A stretch of DNA of 64,000 nt from an uncultured Bacteroidota bacterium (GTDB lineage: Bacteria > Bacteroidota > Bacteroidia > Flavobacteriales > Flavobacteriaceae): assembly GCA_902509675.1 (NCBI GenBank), contig CABWYN010000001.1, positions 1-64,000 on the forward strand. The letters are read 5' to 3'. Positions 29,922-39,576 of this stretch are shown in pieces. A program made the position numbers and the translations under genes. Each line of letters begins with the position of its first letter. Within the stretch, counting starts at the first letter, position 1. The notes beneath the pieces were generated by a model. It had not been told where the DNA came from. It made no database searches and saw nothing but the letters and a program-made list of their open reading frames with translations.

Positions 29922-32911
29922 TTATATTTTATAAAATCTTCGTTCAAGACTTTTTCAATAAAAAATAATAAATTTTCGGCATCTTTTTTATTAAAAATCA
30001 TGGGTGGTTTTATTTTGATGACGTTGTGGTCAATTCCGTCATTACTCATTAAAAACCCAAGATCTTTCATTCTATTCTTCAAATATTTTGCCTTTTCTTT
30101 TAGTGGATTTAATTTTTCGTCTACTAATTCAAAGCCAATAAATAACCCTCTTCCCCTAACATCTCCAATAATAGGATATTTTTTGGCTAATTTATTTAGT
30201 CCTATTTTTATATAGTTACCGATTAAATATGCATTACTCTGTAAATTTTCTGATTCTATCGTATCAATAACCTCCGAGGCAATTTTACAAGAAACCGGGT
30301 TTCCTCCAAAAGAACTAAAAAATTCCATCCCATTATTAAATTTATCTGAGATCTCTTTACTGCAGACTACGGCTCCGATTGGGTGACCGTTACCCATTGG
30401 TTTGCCAAGTGTAACTATATCTGGAATGACATCGTATAATTCAAAACCCCAATATTTTTCACCTACTCTTCCAAATCCTGTCTGCACTTCATCACATATC
30501 AAAACAATATTATTTTTCTTAAATAAGCTATGACACTTTTTAAGAAATGTTTTTGGGAGTTCAATCTGCCCACCACAGCTCAAAATTGGCTCAATTATCA
30601 TAGAACTAATACCCCCTTTTTTAGTATTTGACCGATTAACAATTTTCTCAACATGAGAAAAATATTTTTTTGAAGTATTTTTTCCACGATACTTTCCGCG
30701 GAACATATCAGGCATAGGTATTTCATAAATATTATCTAATTTTCCTTTACCTCCCTTGCTCATATATTTGTAATTACTAAGATTTATTGCATAGTTAGTA
30801 TTTCCGTGGTACCCTCCTTTTGATACAATATGATTATTACTTTTTGTGTAAACTTCACTCATACGGATTGCCAATTCATTGGCTTCACTTCCAGAATTAA
30901 CAAAGTATATTTTTGATAATTTTTTCGGAAATTTTTGAATTAACTTTTCACTAAGCTCTAAAATTTCTTTGTGCAGGTATCTGGTATTGGTATTTAAAAT
31001 TGATAATTGGCTTTTTGCAGATTTTACAACATTTATATTTTGATGACCAACATGTGCTATGTTGTTTACTGTATCTAAATACTTTCGCCCATCATTATCA
31101 AAAAGAAATTGGTTTAACCCTCGGACAATATGTAAAGGTTTTTGATAGCTTAACTTAAGATTTGCACCTAAATATTTATTTCTGAGTTTTAATAATTCAT
31201 CATTATTTTGAATATTGGTAGTTGGTAATTTAATATTTAAAATCTTTTCCGGATTGGGACAGATACTTGACCAGATATCTTTTTCATCAAAAAAACATAC
31301 CCCAGGAAAATCATCCTTAAAGTCAAATAATGACAGCATTACTTGAAAATGTAAATGTGGAGTCCATCCTCCATTTTCTTTTTTACTCCCGATTTCTCCA
31401 ATTTTTTGCCCTTTCTTTATTACTTGTCCTTTCTTTATTTTTGATTTTTTTTGATCTGATAAATGTCCATAAAGAGAATAATATTTAACATCTTCTATTG
31501 AATGTTCAATGATAATTAAGCCCCCGTACCCTTTTTTTGTTTTATCATTGGTGATAATTTTTACAAAACCATCCATAATAGAATAAATCGAGGTTTTTTC
31601 ATTTACCCAAAAATCAATTCCTAAATGTGTTGTTCTATTTTGTATACCATAATCGGTAATCTTTTCATAATCTGAAGAATCATAGACAGGTCTAACTTCC
31701 ATATAACCTCCGCATAATAATTTATTTTCTGTGTTAGATTTTAACTTTTCCTCAAAAGCTTCATTATGTAAAATCATTTCATTTTCTAGCCATTCGCTGT
31801 TAACACCCATGTCTATTGGTTGAATAATTTTATCATTTAAACCTTTGAATAATATTTTCAGAGAAGAAACATTTGTTTTGATAATTTCTTTAAATTTCTT
31901 TTCATTTTTATGAGCTGAATATCCACATGATTTTCTGAAAAAACAGGTAGCCAAATCTTTGTCAATATTAGACCATTTATCGAACAAAAATTTCATATCA
32001 TCTTGACTAATAACCAGGTATTTATTTTCCCTATTTAATCTTTCATTTAGTTTAGATTTCACTATTGAGACTGTAATTCTCATTAAAATTAAATCGTATA
32101 AAAAATCAATTTCTTTCTCCTTCAGTTTAATATTGTTATTGAACCCTTCTAAAACATCACAGGCAGAAATTAACGGGTTTTCACTTCCGATAATTGAATA
32201 TGTGCATAATATAGCCACCTCGTTTATTAATTGACTATATATACAATCTCCAAAATCAATAATCCCTGAAATAGTTGGGTTTTTAAAATTTTCAGAGACA
32301 ATTATATTGTTATCATTGATATCATTATGAATAATAGATTTTCTTAATTTCTTATATTTTTTTTCTACTTTCTTAAATTTAGCTATGAGTTTTTTGACAA
32401 CACGTTTTTGTGACAATTCCAGTAAATCAATGTATTGCTCTGTCCATAAAAAATTTTGTAGATCCCAGTGAAAGTTTTTTCTGGAGTAAACTTTTTTAAC
32501 CGATTTTAGTCCATTCAAAATTTCAGCAGAAACCTTACCTAGTTCAAGCCTTAATGATTTATTTATCGGATTTACCTTGGACCACAATCTTCCTTCAATC
32601 CAAGAATTTGCTCTAAAAAATCTGAGATTATTGTTTTCATCAACAAAGGATCCAAATAAGCGGCCATTTATGGTCACTGTATTGACAGAAGTATTATTGT
32701 TTTTTTTTAGTGAGTAAAGAATGTTAGTCTGAAATTTAACAAAATCTTTTTTAGTATTAACAGGGTATATTTTAAAGAAATATGATTTATTTTTAGCAAC
32801 TAATTTAAAGTTATCATCTTTTTCCCCATCCAATTGAACAGCTTTTGATCTGATTTTATAATTAGAAAAGACAAGTTTTTCTATAAATTTTAATTCAAGC
32901 TTGCTATTCAT
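29918..32911 (-). CDS. Three-domain protein: APH-family kinase (hydroxylysine-kinase-like), M23 peptidase, class III aminotransferase-fold phospholyase (AGXT2L-like)
   Basis: Kinase HNDINDNNIIV...IIDFGD; M23 HLGIDFW...HLHFQV; PLP domain NSGSEANELAIRM, CDEVQTGFGRVGEKYWGF, GKPMGNGHPIGAVV, SFGGNPVSC; one uninterrupted 997-aa ORF. Confidence 0.9.
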   Translation of the reverse strand: MNSKLELKFIEKLVFSNYKIRSKAVQLDGEKDDNFKLVAKNKSYFFKIYPVNTKKDFVKFQTNILYSLKKNNNTSVNTVTINGRLFGSFVDENNNLRFFRANSWIEGRLWSKVNPINKSLRLELGKVSAEILNGLKSVKKVYSRKNFHWDLQNFLWTEQYIDLLELSQKRVVKKLIAKFKKVEKKYKKLRKSIIHNDINDNNIIVSENFKNPTISGIIDFGDCIYSQLINEVAILCTYSIIGSENPLISACDVLEGFNNNIKLKEKEIDFLYDLILMRITVSIVKSKLNERLNRENKYLVISQDDMKFLFDKWSNIDKDLATCFFRKSCGYSAHKNEKKFKEIIKTNVSSLKILFKGLNDKIIQPIDMGVNSEWLENEMILHNEAFEEKLKSNTENKLLCGGYMEVRPVYDSSDYEKITDYGIQNRTTHLGIDFWVNEKTSIYSIMDGFVKIITNDKTKKGYGGLIIIEHSIEDVKYYSLYGHLSDQKKSKIKKGQVIKKGQKIGEIGSKKENGGWTPHLHFQVMLSLFDFKDDFPGVCFFDEKDIWSSICPNPEKILNIKLPTTNIQNNDELLKLRNKYLGANLKLSYQKPLHIVRGLNQFLFDNDGRKYLDTVNNIAHVGHQNINVVKSAKSQLSILNTNTRYLHKEILELSEKLIQKFPKKLSKIYFVNSGSEANELAIRMSEVYTKSNNHIVSKGGYHGNTNYAINLSNYKYMSKGGKGKLDNIYEIPMPDMFRGKYRGKNTSKKYFSHVEKIVNRSNTKKGGISSMIIEPILSCGGQIELPKTFLKKCHSLFKKNNIVLICDEVQTGFGRVGEKYWGFELYDVIPDIVTLGKPMGNGHPIGAVVCSKEISDKFNNGMEFFSSFGGNPVSCKIASEVIDTIESENLQSNAYLIGNYIKIGLNKLAKKYPIIGDVRGRGLFIGFELVDEKLNPLKEKAKYLKNRMKDLGFLMSNDGIDHNVIKIKPPMIFNKKDAENLLFFIEKVLNEDFIKYN

Positions 32912-32995
32912 TATTCAGTGTTAACTATTGGATAGTAAATTACCAATTACCGTTTTTAAAAACAATTTATATCTTCCAATTCTCAAACTATTGTT

Positions 32996-33003
32996 TATAT
33001 TTG
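32996..33003 (+). promoter_or_regulatory. -7 box TATATTTG for tRNA-Leu(TAG)
   Basis: TAnnTTTG match 12 nt upstream of the tRNA. Confidence 0.6.
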
Positions 33004-33015
33004 CCTTTCAATTTT

Positions 33016-33097
33016 GCGGGCGTGGTGGAATTGGTAGACACGCTAGACTTAGGATCTAGTGCCGCAAGGTGTGAGAGTTCGAGTCTCTCCGCCCGCA
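33016..33097 (+). tRNA. tRNA-Leu(TAG)
   Basis: Acceptor GCGGGCG/CGCCCGC, anticodon loop CTTAGGA, long variable arm, GTTCGAGTC. Confidence 0.96.
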
Positions 33098-33172
33098 CAA
33101 ATTCTTGATTTATCTCCAATAAGAGTTATCAATCCTTCTTCCTTATCAATAAAAAAAGTTTATTTTTAACAA

Positions 33173-34255
33173 ATGAATCTGAACGATTTTAAGTCTGTAA
33201 AAATTATAAATGAAATCTCCCAAAGGAAATATTCATGGGAATCTCCAAGTAATATTGCGCTTGTTAAATACTGGGGAAAAAATACTGATCAGACTCCAAA
33301 AAATCCATCCATTAGCTTCACGTTGTCAAATTGTAAAACCACAACAAACGTAGAATTTACAAAATCACGTTTGAAATCAGATTCTGTTGATTTTGAGATT
33401 ACTTTTGAAGGTCAAAAAAATAAAAAGTTTAGACCTAAAATCGAAAAATATTTTTCTAATATTTTAGAATATTGTCCATACTTAATTAATTATAATATAA
33501 TCATTAACACAAATAATAGCTTCCCTCACAGTAGTGGAATAGCTTCTTCAGCTAGTGGTATGAGTGCACTTTCTCTTTGCATTATGAGCTTTGAAAATGA
33601 TCTTACAGATCTTGGTAACAAAGAATATTTTTATAAAAAAGCATCTTTTCTCTCTAGGATTGGATCTGGAAGTGCCTGTAGAAGTATATACGGAGGTATT
33701 AATTTATGGGGAGCCAACGATGAATTTAAAAATAGTTCTGATTTCTACTCGATAAAGCTCGAAGAAAATATTTCGTCAAATTTTCATAATTATCGCGATA
33801 CAATATTGATCATTGATAAGAATGAAAAGGAAGTTTCAAGTTCAGTAGGTCATGAACTTATGAATCAACATTCTTTTTCTGACCTGCGTTTCAGACAAGC
33901 TTTTGAAAATATTTCTAAATTAAATTCTATTTTAAAAAATGGCGATCTTCATGAATTTTGTCTATTAGTAGAAAGTGAAGCATTGACTTTGCACTCACTA
34001 ATGATGAGCAGTAATCCATCATATTTGTTAATGAAGCCAGAAACATTAAGTGTGATTAATCTTATTCAGGAATTTAGAAAATCTACTAACATTCCCGTCT
34101 GTTTCACATTGGACGCTGGCGCAAATGTTCATGTTTTATATCCAGATGAAAACAGTAATGAAGTTTCAGGTTTTATCAAAAACACCTTGTCAAAGTTTTG
34201 TGTAAATAGAAAGTTTATAGATGACAACATTGGGAAAGGCCCTAAGCAAAACTAA
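33173..34255 (+). CDS. mvaD: Diphosphomevalonate decarboxylase
   Basis: SPSNIALVKYWGKNTDQTPKNPSISFTLS, FPHSSGIASSASGMSAL, GSGSACRSIYGG. Confidence 0.95.
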   Translation: MNLNDFKSVKIINEISQRKYSWESPSNIALVKYWGKNTDQTPKNPSISFTLSNCKTTTNVEFTKSRLKSDSVDFEITFEGQKNKKFRPKIEKYFSNILEYCPYLINYNIIINTNNSFPHSSGIASSASGMSALSLCIMSFENDLTDLGNKEYFYKKASFLSRIGSGSACRSIYGGINLWGANDEFKNSSDFYSIKLEENISSNFHNYRDTILIIDKNEKEVSSSVGHELMNQHSFSDLRFRQAFENISKLNSILKNGDLHEFCLLVESEALTLHSLMMSSNPSYLLMKPETLSVINLIQEFRKSTNIPVCFTLDAGANVHVLYPDENSNEVSGFIKNTLSKFCVNRKFIDDNIGKGPKQN

Positions 34256-34273
34256 ATTTGTATATTTGAATTG

Positions 34274-35194
34274 ATGAAAGGACCTTTATTTTATTCGAAG
34301 ATTTTATTATTTGGTGAATACGGTATTATAGAAGATTCCAAAGGTTTATCAATTCCCTATAATTTTTTTAACGGTGCCTTAAAAATTACAGATTCTTCTA
34401 ATGAAGAATCTAAAAAATCAAATCTAGTGTTATCTCAGTTTTCTGCTTATTTAAAAACTACAGATATTAACCTTGATTTAAACTCCTTTGACAAGCATAT
34501 TGAAAAGGGAATGTATTTTGACTCCTCTATCCCAAAGGGATATGGAGTAGGTAGTAGTGGCGCTCTGGTTGCTGCTGTTTATGAAAAATATGCAAATAAT
34601 AAAATAACTGTATTAGAAAATTTAACCAGAGAAAAACTTCTTGTCTTAAAAGCAATTTTTTCAAAGATGGAATCCTTTTTTCATGGAAAGTCATCTGGGC
34701 TAGATCCTCTGAACAGCTACCTGAGCATACCGATACTAATTAAATCTAAAAATGATATTAATGTAACGGGTATTCCTAGTCAAAAATCTAAGGGATCGGG
34801 CGCAGTATTTTTATTAGACAGTGGTCAAACTGGATCAACTGCTCCTATGGTAAATATTTTCATGGAAAAAATGAAAAAAGAAGGATTTAGAAATATGCTG
34901 AATTCACAATTTATAAAGCATACAAATATTTGTGTAGATAGTTTTTTAAATGGAGATATAAACAACCTTTTTAAAAGTACAAAGAAGTTGTCTCAAGTTG
35001 TTTTTGATAACTTTAAACCAATGATACCTAAAGAATTTCATGATCTATGGGAAAAAGGAATTGACAACGGATCTTACTTTTTGAAACTTTGTGGTTCTGG
35101 AGGTGGAGGTTATATACTAGGGTTTGCCCCAGATATTGAGGAGGCAAAAAAAGATCTTGATGGTTATAATTTAGAAGTCGTTTACCACTTTTAG
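34274..35194 (+). CDS. GHMP kinase (mevalonate kinase-like)
   Basis: KILLFGEYGII, PKGYGVGSSGALVAAVYEKYA, FFHGKSSGLDPLNSY, KLCGSGGGGYILGF. Confidence 0.87.
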   Translation: MKGPLFYSKILLFGEYGIIEDSKGLSIPYNFFNGALKITDSSNEESKKSNLVLSQFSAYLKTTDINLDLNSFDKHIEKGMYFDSSIPKGYGVGSSGALVAAVYEKYANNKITVLENLTREKLLVLKAIFSKMESFFHGKSSGLDPLNSYLSIPILIKSKNDINVTGIPSQKSKGSGAVFLLDSGQTGSTAPMVNIFMEKMKKEGFRNMLNSQFIKHTNICVDSFLNGDINNLFKSTKKLSQVVFDNFKPMIPKEFHDLWEKGIDNGSYFLKLCGSGGGGYILGFAPDIEEAKKDLDGYNLEVVYHF

Positions 35195-35199
35195 ATAGT

Positions 35200-36081
35200 A
35201 TGTCTGCTAAAACAAAACAAAGATCAATTATTTTTAAGTTTTTAAGTATTTTTTCTGTAGTAAGAGGTTATAATGTATTACTAATTGTTTTTGCTCAATA
35301 CCTAACATCCGTTTTTATTTTAAGTGACAAAACTTATTTTGAAGTACTTTTTGACAAGAGCTTGTTTCTTATTATTTGTTGCTCATCTTTGTCAATTGCT
35401 TCCGGATATATAATTAATAATTTTTATGATAAAGAGAAGGATCTCATTAATAAGCCCGTAAAGTATAAAATAGATGATTTAGTAAATAATGCAACACAGC
35501 TCAGATTTTATTTTTTCTTAAATTTTATTGTAGTTCTTATTGCTTCGTTTATTTCTTTGAGAGCAGTATTGTTTTTTTCAGTTTATATATTTTTTCTGTG
35601 GTTTTATTCTCATAAAATAAAGCGTTTGGTCTTTCTTGGAAATTTATTTTATTCTTTATTAACGGTAACTCCGTTTTTTGCAATTTTACTTTATTTTAAG
35701 AATATAGACGTAATAATTATTGCTTATGCTTTGTTTCTTTTCTTTATGCTTCTTCTAAAGGATATTACCAAAGACTTAAAAAATTTAAAAGGTGATTTTT
35801 CACTGGATTATAAAACCATCCCAGTTGTTTTCGGCGAGAGCTTCACTAAAGCAATACTCTCATTGATAGCATTCATAAACATCTTTTTACTTTTTAATTT
35901 ATATTTTAATTTTTCCAAGGGATATATGACATTATTTTACGGGCTCTCACTTATATTGCTACTGGTTTTTTTGATAAAATTATTTCTTTCAAAAAAGGTC
36001 TCTGACTATTTATTTTTGCATAATATCTTAAGATTCATAATTGCTTTTGGTGTGTTATCTATAGTTTTTATTGGATTATAA
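35200..36081 (+). CDS. UbiA family prenyltransferase, probable geranylgeranylglycerol-phosphate geranylgeranyltransferase
   Basis: Multi-TM; SGYIINNFYDKEKDLINKP and KDITKDLKNLKGDFSLDYKTIPVVFG aspartate motifs. Confidence 0.82.
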   Translation: MSAKTKQRSIIFKFLSIFSVVRGYNVLLIVFAQYLTSVFILSDKTYFEVLFDKSLFLIICCSSLSIASGYIINNFYDKEKDLINKPVKYKIDDLVNNATQLRFYFFLNFIVVLIASFISLRAVLFFSVYIFFLWFYSHKIKRLVFLGNLFYSLLTVTPFFAILLYFKNIDVIIIAYALFLFFMLLLKDITKDLKNLKGDFSLDYKTIPVVFGESFTKAILSLIAFINIFLLFNLYFNFSKGYMTLFYGLSLILLLVFLIKLFLSKKVSDYLFLHNILRFIIAFGVLSIVFIGL

Positions 36082-36142
36082 TTCACAAATTATTTAATTA
36101 AATTTAAAATCCCCATAATAAAATTATTATGAGGATAATTTG

Positions 36143-36223
36143 TACTCAAGGTGGGAATCGAACCCACACTCTAAAAGAACTGGATTTTGAATCCAGCGCG
36201 TCTACCAATTCCGCCACTTGAGC
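36143..36223 (-). tRNA. tRNA-Leu(CAA)
   Basis: Reverse complement GCTCAAGTGGCGGAATTGGTAGACGCGCTGGATTCAAAATCCAG...GGTTCGATTCCCACCTTGAGTA. Confidence 0.95.
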
Positions 36224-36230
36224 ATTCGGG

Positions 36231-36238
36231 CAAAAGTA
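36231..36238 (-). promoter_or_regulatory. -7 box TACTTTTG for tRNA-Leu(CAA)
   Basis: TAnnTTTG on the minus strand, 7 nt upstream of the tRNA 5' end. Confidence 0.55.
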
Positions 36239-36339
36239 AAAAAAATATTACGTATTAATGAAATTCCTAAATTTTAAATTTCTATTTTTACGAATCTATT
36301 ACCTTATTAATTTAACTCATTAAAAACCAGCATAATACA

Positions 36340-37281
36340 GTGTCTTCAGAAAGCTTAAAACCAAAAATATTTAACTGTACAAACAGTTTAGATCTAGCAA
36401 AAAAAATATCAAATTCATATGGAGAAGATTTAGGAAATGTGATTATTTCAAGATTTTCAGACGGAGAATTTCAACCTTCTTATGAGGAATCAATTCGGGG
36501 CACAAGGATTTTTATTATTGGCTCGACAAATCCCTCACCTGAAAATTTAATGGAAATGCTTTTAATGTTAGATGCTGCTAAAAGAGCTTCTGCTAGGCAT
36601 ATTACTGCTGTTATCCCATATTTTGGATGGGCTAGACAAGATAGAAAAGACAAGCCTAGAGTTCCAATAGCTGCAAAAATGATTGCAAAAATGATTGAAA
36701 CAGCTGGAGCAACTAGATTAATTACAATGGACTTACATGCCGATCAAATTCAAGGTTTTTTTCAAATTCCTGTTGATCATTTGTATGCCTCAACAATTTT
36801 TATCCCGTATATATTACAATTAAAATTGGATAATTTATGTATTGCTTCACCTGATATGGGAGGTTCTAAAAGAGCTTATGCATATTCAAAGAATTTAAGT
36901 TGTGACGTAGTAGTATGTTACAAGCAAAGGTCAAAGGCAAATGTAATTTCGCACATGGAATTAATTGGCGAGGTAAAAGGGAAAAATATAATATTAGTTG
37001 ATGACATGGTTGATACTGCTGGAACCTTATCAAAAGCAGCAGATTTATTGATTGAGCGAGGTGCAATTAGCGTTAGAGCAATCTGCACACATGCAATTTT
37101 ATCGGGAGATGCGTATGCTAAAATAGAAGCTTCAAATCTTGAAGAACTTATAGTAACCGATTCTGTTCCAAATATTAAGCCTCATTCTAAAATAAAAGTA
37201 TTATCTTGCGCCGATTTATTTGCTGATGTTATGAGTAAAGTTCACAACAATAAGTCAATAAGTTCAAATTTTATAATGTAA
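36340..37281 (+). CDS. prs: Ribose-phosphate pyrophosphokinase (GTG start)
   Basis: RFSDGEFQPSYEESIRGTRIFIIGST, YFGWARQDRKDKPRVPIAAKMIA, ILVDDMVDTAGTL. Confidence 0.96.
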   Translation: MSSESLKPKIFNCTNSLDLAKKISNSYGEDLGNVIISRFSDGEFQPSYEESIRGTRIFIIGSTNPSPENLMEMLLMLDAAKRASARHITAVIPYFGWARQDRKDKPRVPIAAKMIAKMIETAGATRLITMDLHADQIQGFFQIPVDHLYASTIFIPYILQLKLDNLCIASPDMGGSKRAYAYSKNLSCDVVVCYKQRSKANVISHMELIGEVKGKNIILVDDMVDTAGTLSKAADLLIERGAISVRAICTHAILSGDAYAKIEASNLEELIVTDSVPNIKPHSKIKVLSCADLFADVMSKVHNNKSISSNFIM

Positions 37282-37293
37282 ATAATATTAAAA

Positions 37294-37971
37294 ATGAAAT
37301 CAATTACAATCAACGGATCTAAAAGAGAAAGCGTGGGTAAGACTTCTACAAAAGCACTGCGTAATGCTGGACAGGTTCCTTGCGTTTTATACGGAGGAGA
37401 TGGACCAGTGCATTTCTCAGCACCAGAGTTGGCATTCTCTAAACTCGTATATACTGCAAATGCATATACAGTTGTAATTGCCGTTAATGAAAATGAATCT
37501 TATCCAGCTGTATTACAGGATATTCAGTTTCATCCAGTAACAGACAGAATATTACATGTAGACTTTTATCAATTATTTGATGACAAGAAAATTGCAATGG
37601 ACATTCCTGTAAGAATTGTTGGAAATTCAATCGGAGTAAAACTAGGAGGGAATCTTCAAAGAAATAGAAGGAAACTTAGAATTAAAGCTTTACCCGCAAA
37701 CTTACCTGATTATATCGAGATAGATATTACAGAGCTTAATATCGGAAATAGAGTTTATGTAAAAGAACTACTTAACGATAGTTATGAATTCCTTCACCCA
37801 GACAATACAGTTGTTTGCCAGGTCAGAAGAGCGCGAGCTGCTATTGTAGAAACTGCTGACGAAGAAGGAGAAGGAGAAGAAGGAGAAGAAGGAGAAGAAG
37901 GTTCAGCTGAAGATGGTGCATCTGAAAACAAAGATGAGTCATCAAAAGGTGATGCTCCTGCAGAATCATAA
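37294..37971 (+). CDS. rplY: 50S ribosomal protein L25/Ctc with acidic C-terminal tail
   Basis: [47 protein letters not shown], acidic [14 protein letters not shown] tail. Confidence 0.95.
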   Translation: MKSITINGSKRESVGKTSTKALRNAGQVPCVLYGGDGPVHFSAPELAFSKLVYTANAYTVVIAVNENESYPAVLQDIQFHPVTDRILHVDFYQLFDDKKIAMDIPVRIVGNSIGVKLGGNLQRNRRKLRIKALPANLPDYIEIDITELNIGNRVYVKELLNDSYEFLHPDNTVVCQVRRARAAIVETADEEGEGEEGEEGEEGSAEDGASENKDESSKGDAPAES

Positions 37972-37992
37972 ATTAATTAAATATTAATTAGT

Positions 37993-38029
37993 AAAAAAAG
38001 CATTCTGTAATTTTACAGAATGCTTTTTT
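37993..38029 (+). terminator. Rho-independent terminator after rplY
   Basis: AAAAAAGCATTCTGTAA/TTACAGAATGCTTTTTT inverted repeat. Confidence 0.9.
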
Positions 38030-38036
38030 ATTTTTG
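38029..38036 (+). promoter_or_regulatory. -7 box TATTTTTG for pth, overlapping the terminator T-tract
   Basis: TAnnTTTG match 22 nt before the pth ATG. Confidence 0.5.
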
Positions 38037-38057
38037 TACAATACAAAATCTAAGAAT

Positions 38058-38621
38058 ATGAATAAATTTTTAATTGTTGGTTTAGGAAATCCAGGTGACA
38101 AGTATAAAGAAACAAGACATAATATTGGTTTTGAAATCTTAGATTTTATTTCTGATAAAAAGGAATCTAAATTTGAAGCACAAAGACTTGGAGATTTATC
38201 AGAAATTTCGATCAAAGGAAAAAAAGTTTTTTTATTAAAGCCTTCAACTTTCATGAATCTTAGTGGTAAGGCGGTTAAATATTGGATGCAACAAGAAAAT
38301 ATTAAAATTCAAAATATTCTTATAATTAGTGATGATTTAAATTTACCGCTAGGCAGAATTAGATTAAGACCATCAGGTAGTTGTGGGGGACATAATGGAT
38401 TGGAAAACATTGAAAATGTCCTAAATTCTAATCAATATGCTAGGTTAAGAATAGGAATTTCTAGCCCGAAGGATAGTTTTAACCAGATTGACTTTGTTTT
38501 GGGAAAATTTAATAATGATGAATATGATTTACTAAGTTCTGAGTTCGTAAAAATTGATGAATTAGTAACCTCTTTTGTGCATAGTGGTGTTGATCCTACA
38601 ATGAATAATTTTAACAATTAA
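38058..38621 (+). CDS. pth: Peptidyl-tRNA hydrolase
   Basis: FLIVGLGNPGDKYKETRHNIGFEIL, KPSTFMNLSGKAV, GGHNGLENI. Confidence 0.96.
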   Translation: MNKFLIVGLGNPGDKYKETRHNIGFEILDFISDKKESKFEAQRLGDLSEISIKGKKVFLLKPSTFMNLSGKAVKYWMQQENIKIQNILIISDDLNLPLGRIRLRPSGSCGGHNGLENIENVLNSNQYARLRIGISSPKDSFNQIDFVLGKFNNDEYDLLSSEFVKIDELVTSFVHSGVDPTMNNFNN

Positions 38622-38631
38622 AATTTAACTA

Positions 38632-39567
38632 ATGATTTCATTATCCATTGATGATTACAATTTAAAAGTTCCATCTGTCGTTACTGTGGGAACTTTTGAC
38701 GGAATTCATCTAGGACATCAAAAGTTAATTAATAAAGTTTCACAAATTTCAAAAGCAGAAAATTTAAAGTCAATTATCTTAAGTTTTTACCCTCATCCCA
38801 AAATTATTTTAAATAATAATCCTGAGATTAGTCTGATAAACACATTAGATGAAAAAAAAGAAATTTTAAAAAAATTTGACATCGATTTTTTTGTACTTAA
38901 AAAGTTTACAAAAGATTTTTCAAGATTATCACCTTTAGAGTTTGTACAAGATATTCTTATTAATAAATTAAATGTTAAGCATATTGTTATTGGATATGAT
39001 CATCATTTTGGAAGAAATAGAGATGCGAGTGTTTTGGAATTAAAGCGGTTTTCTAATATTCTTGATTTTAAGGTAACTGAAGTGTCAGCTTTGATTAAGG
39101 ATGATATTTCAGTTAGTTCAACTAAGATCAGAGATTATATTCGGAATGGTGATTTTAAATCAGCTAACAAATATTTAGGTTACGATTTTATTTTGACGGG
39201 CAGCGTAGGCAAAGGTTTAGGCAGAGGAAAGATTTTAGGTTTCCCAACTGCAAACATTACCTTAGAGACCGATAAAATAAAACCTGGAAATGGTGTTTAT
39301 TTCGTTTATTCAATGATCGATAATACTATTATTTATGGGATGATGAATATTGGCCTTAATCCCACATTTAAAGATAAAAGCCCATCCATTGAAATACACT
39401 TTTTTAATTTCAAAGAGGATTTATACAATTTAGAGGTTTCGATTTGTATTATTGAAAAAATCAGAGATGAAATTAAGTTTACTAATGCTGATCAGTTGGC
39501 TGCACAATTGGAAATTGATCAAAAAAAATGTTTTGAATTAATTAGTATAGTGAAAAAAACCACTTAA
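38632..39567 (+). CDS. ribF: Bifunctional riboflavin kinase/FAD synthetase
   Basis: VTVGTFDGIHLGHQKLI, GYDHHFGRNRDAS, SVSSTKIRDYI, GKILGFPTANI. Confidence 0.95.
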   Translation: MISLSIDDYNLKVPSVVTVGTFDGIHLGHQKLINKVSQISKAENLKSIILSFYPHPKIILNNNPEISLINTLDEKKEILKKFDIDFFVLKKFTKDFSRLSPLEFVQDILINKLNVKHIVIGYDHHFGRNRDASVLELKRFSNILDFKVTEVSALIKDDISVSSTKIRDYIRNGDFKSANKYLGYDFILTGSVGKGLGRGKILGFPTANITLETDKIKPGNGVYFVYSMIDNTIIYGMMNIGLNPTFKDKSPSIEIHFFNFKEDLYNLEVSICIIEKIRDEIKFTNADQLAAQLEIDQKKCFELISIVKKTT

Positions 39568-39576
39568 ATTTATTTT

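Noticed and set aside
29918-32911. Possibility that the 997-aa protein is a misassembly or a fusion across a frameshift
   Set aside because: Single continuous frame, all three domains have intact catalytic motifs, and kinase plus phospholyase are functionally consecutive.
37861-37902. GAAGGAGAA repeat in rplY as a phase-variable tract
   Set aside because: Short imperfect codon repeat encoding the acidic tail seen in some L25/Ctc proteins; frame-preserving and probably ordinary.
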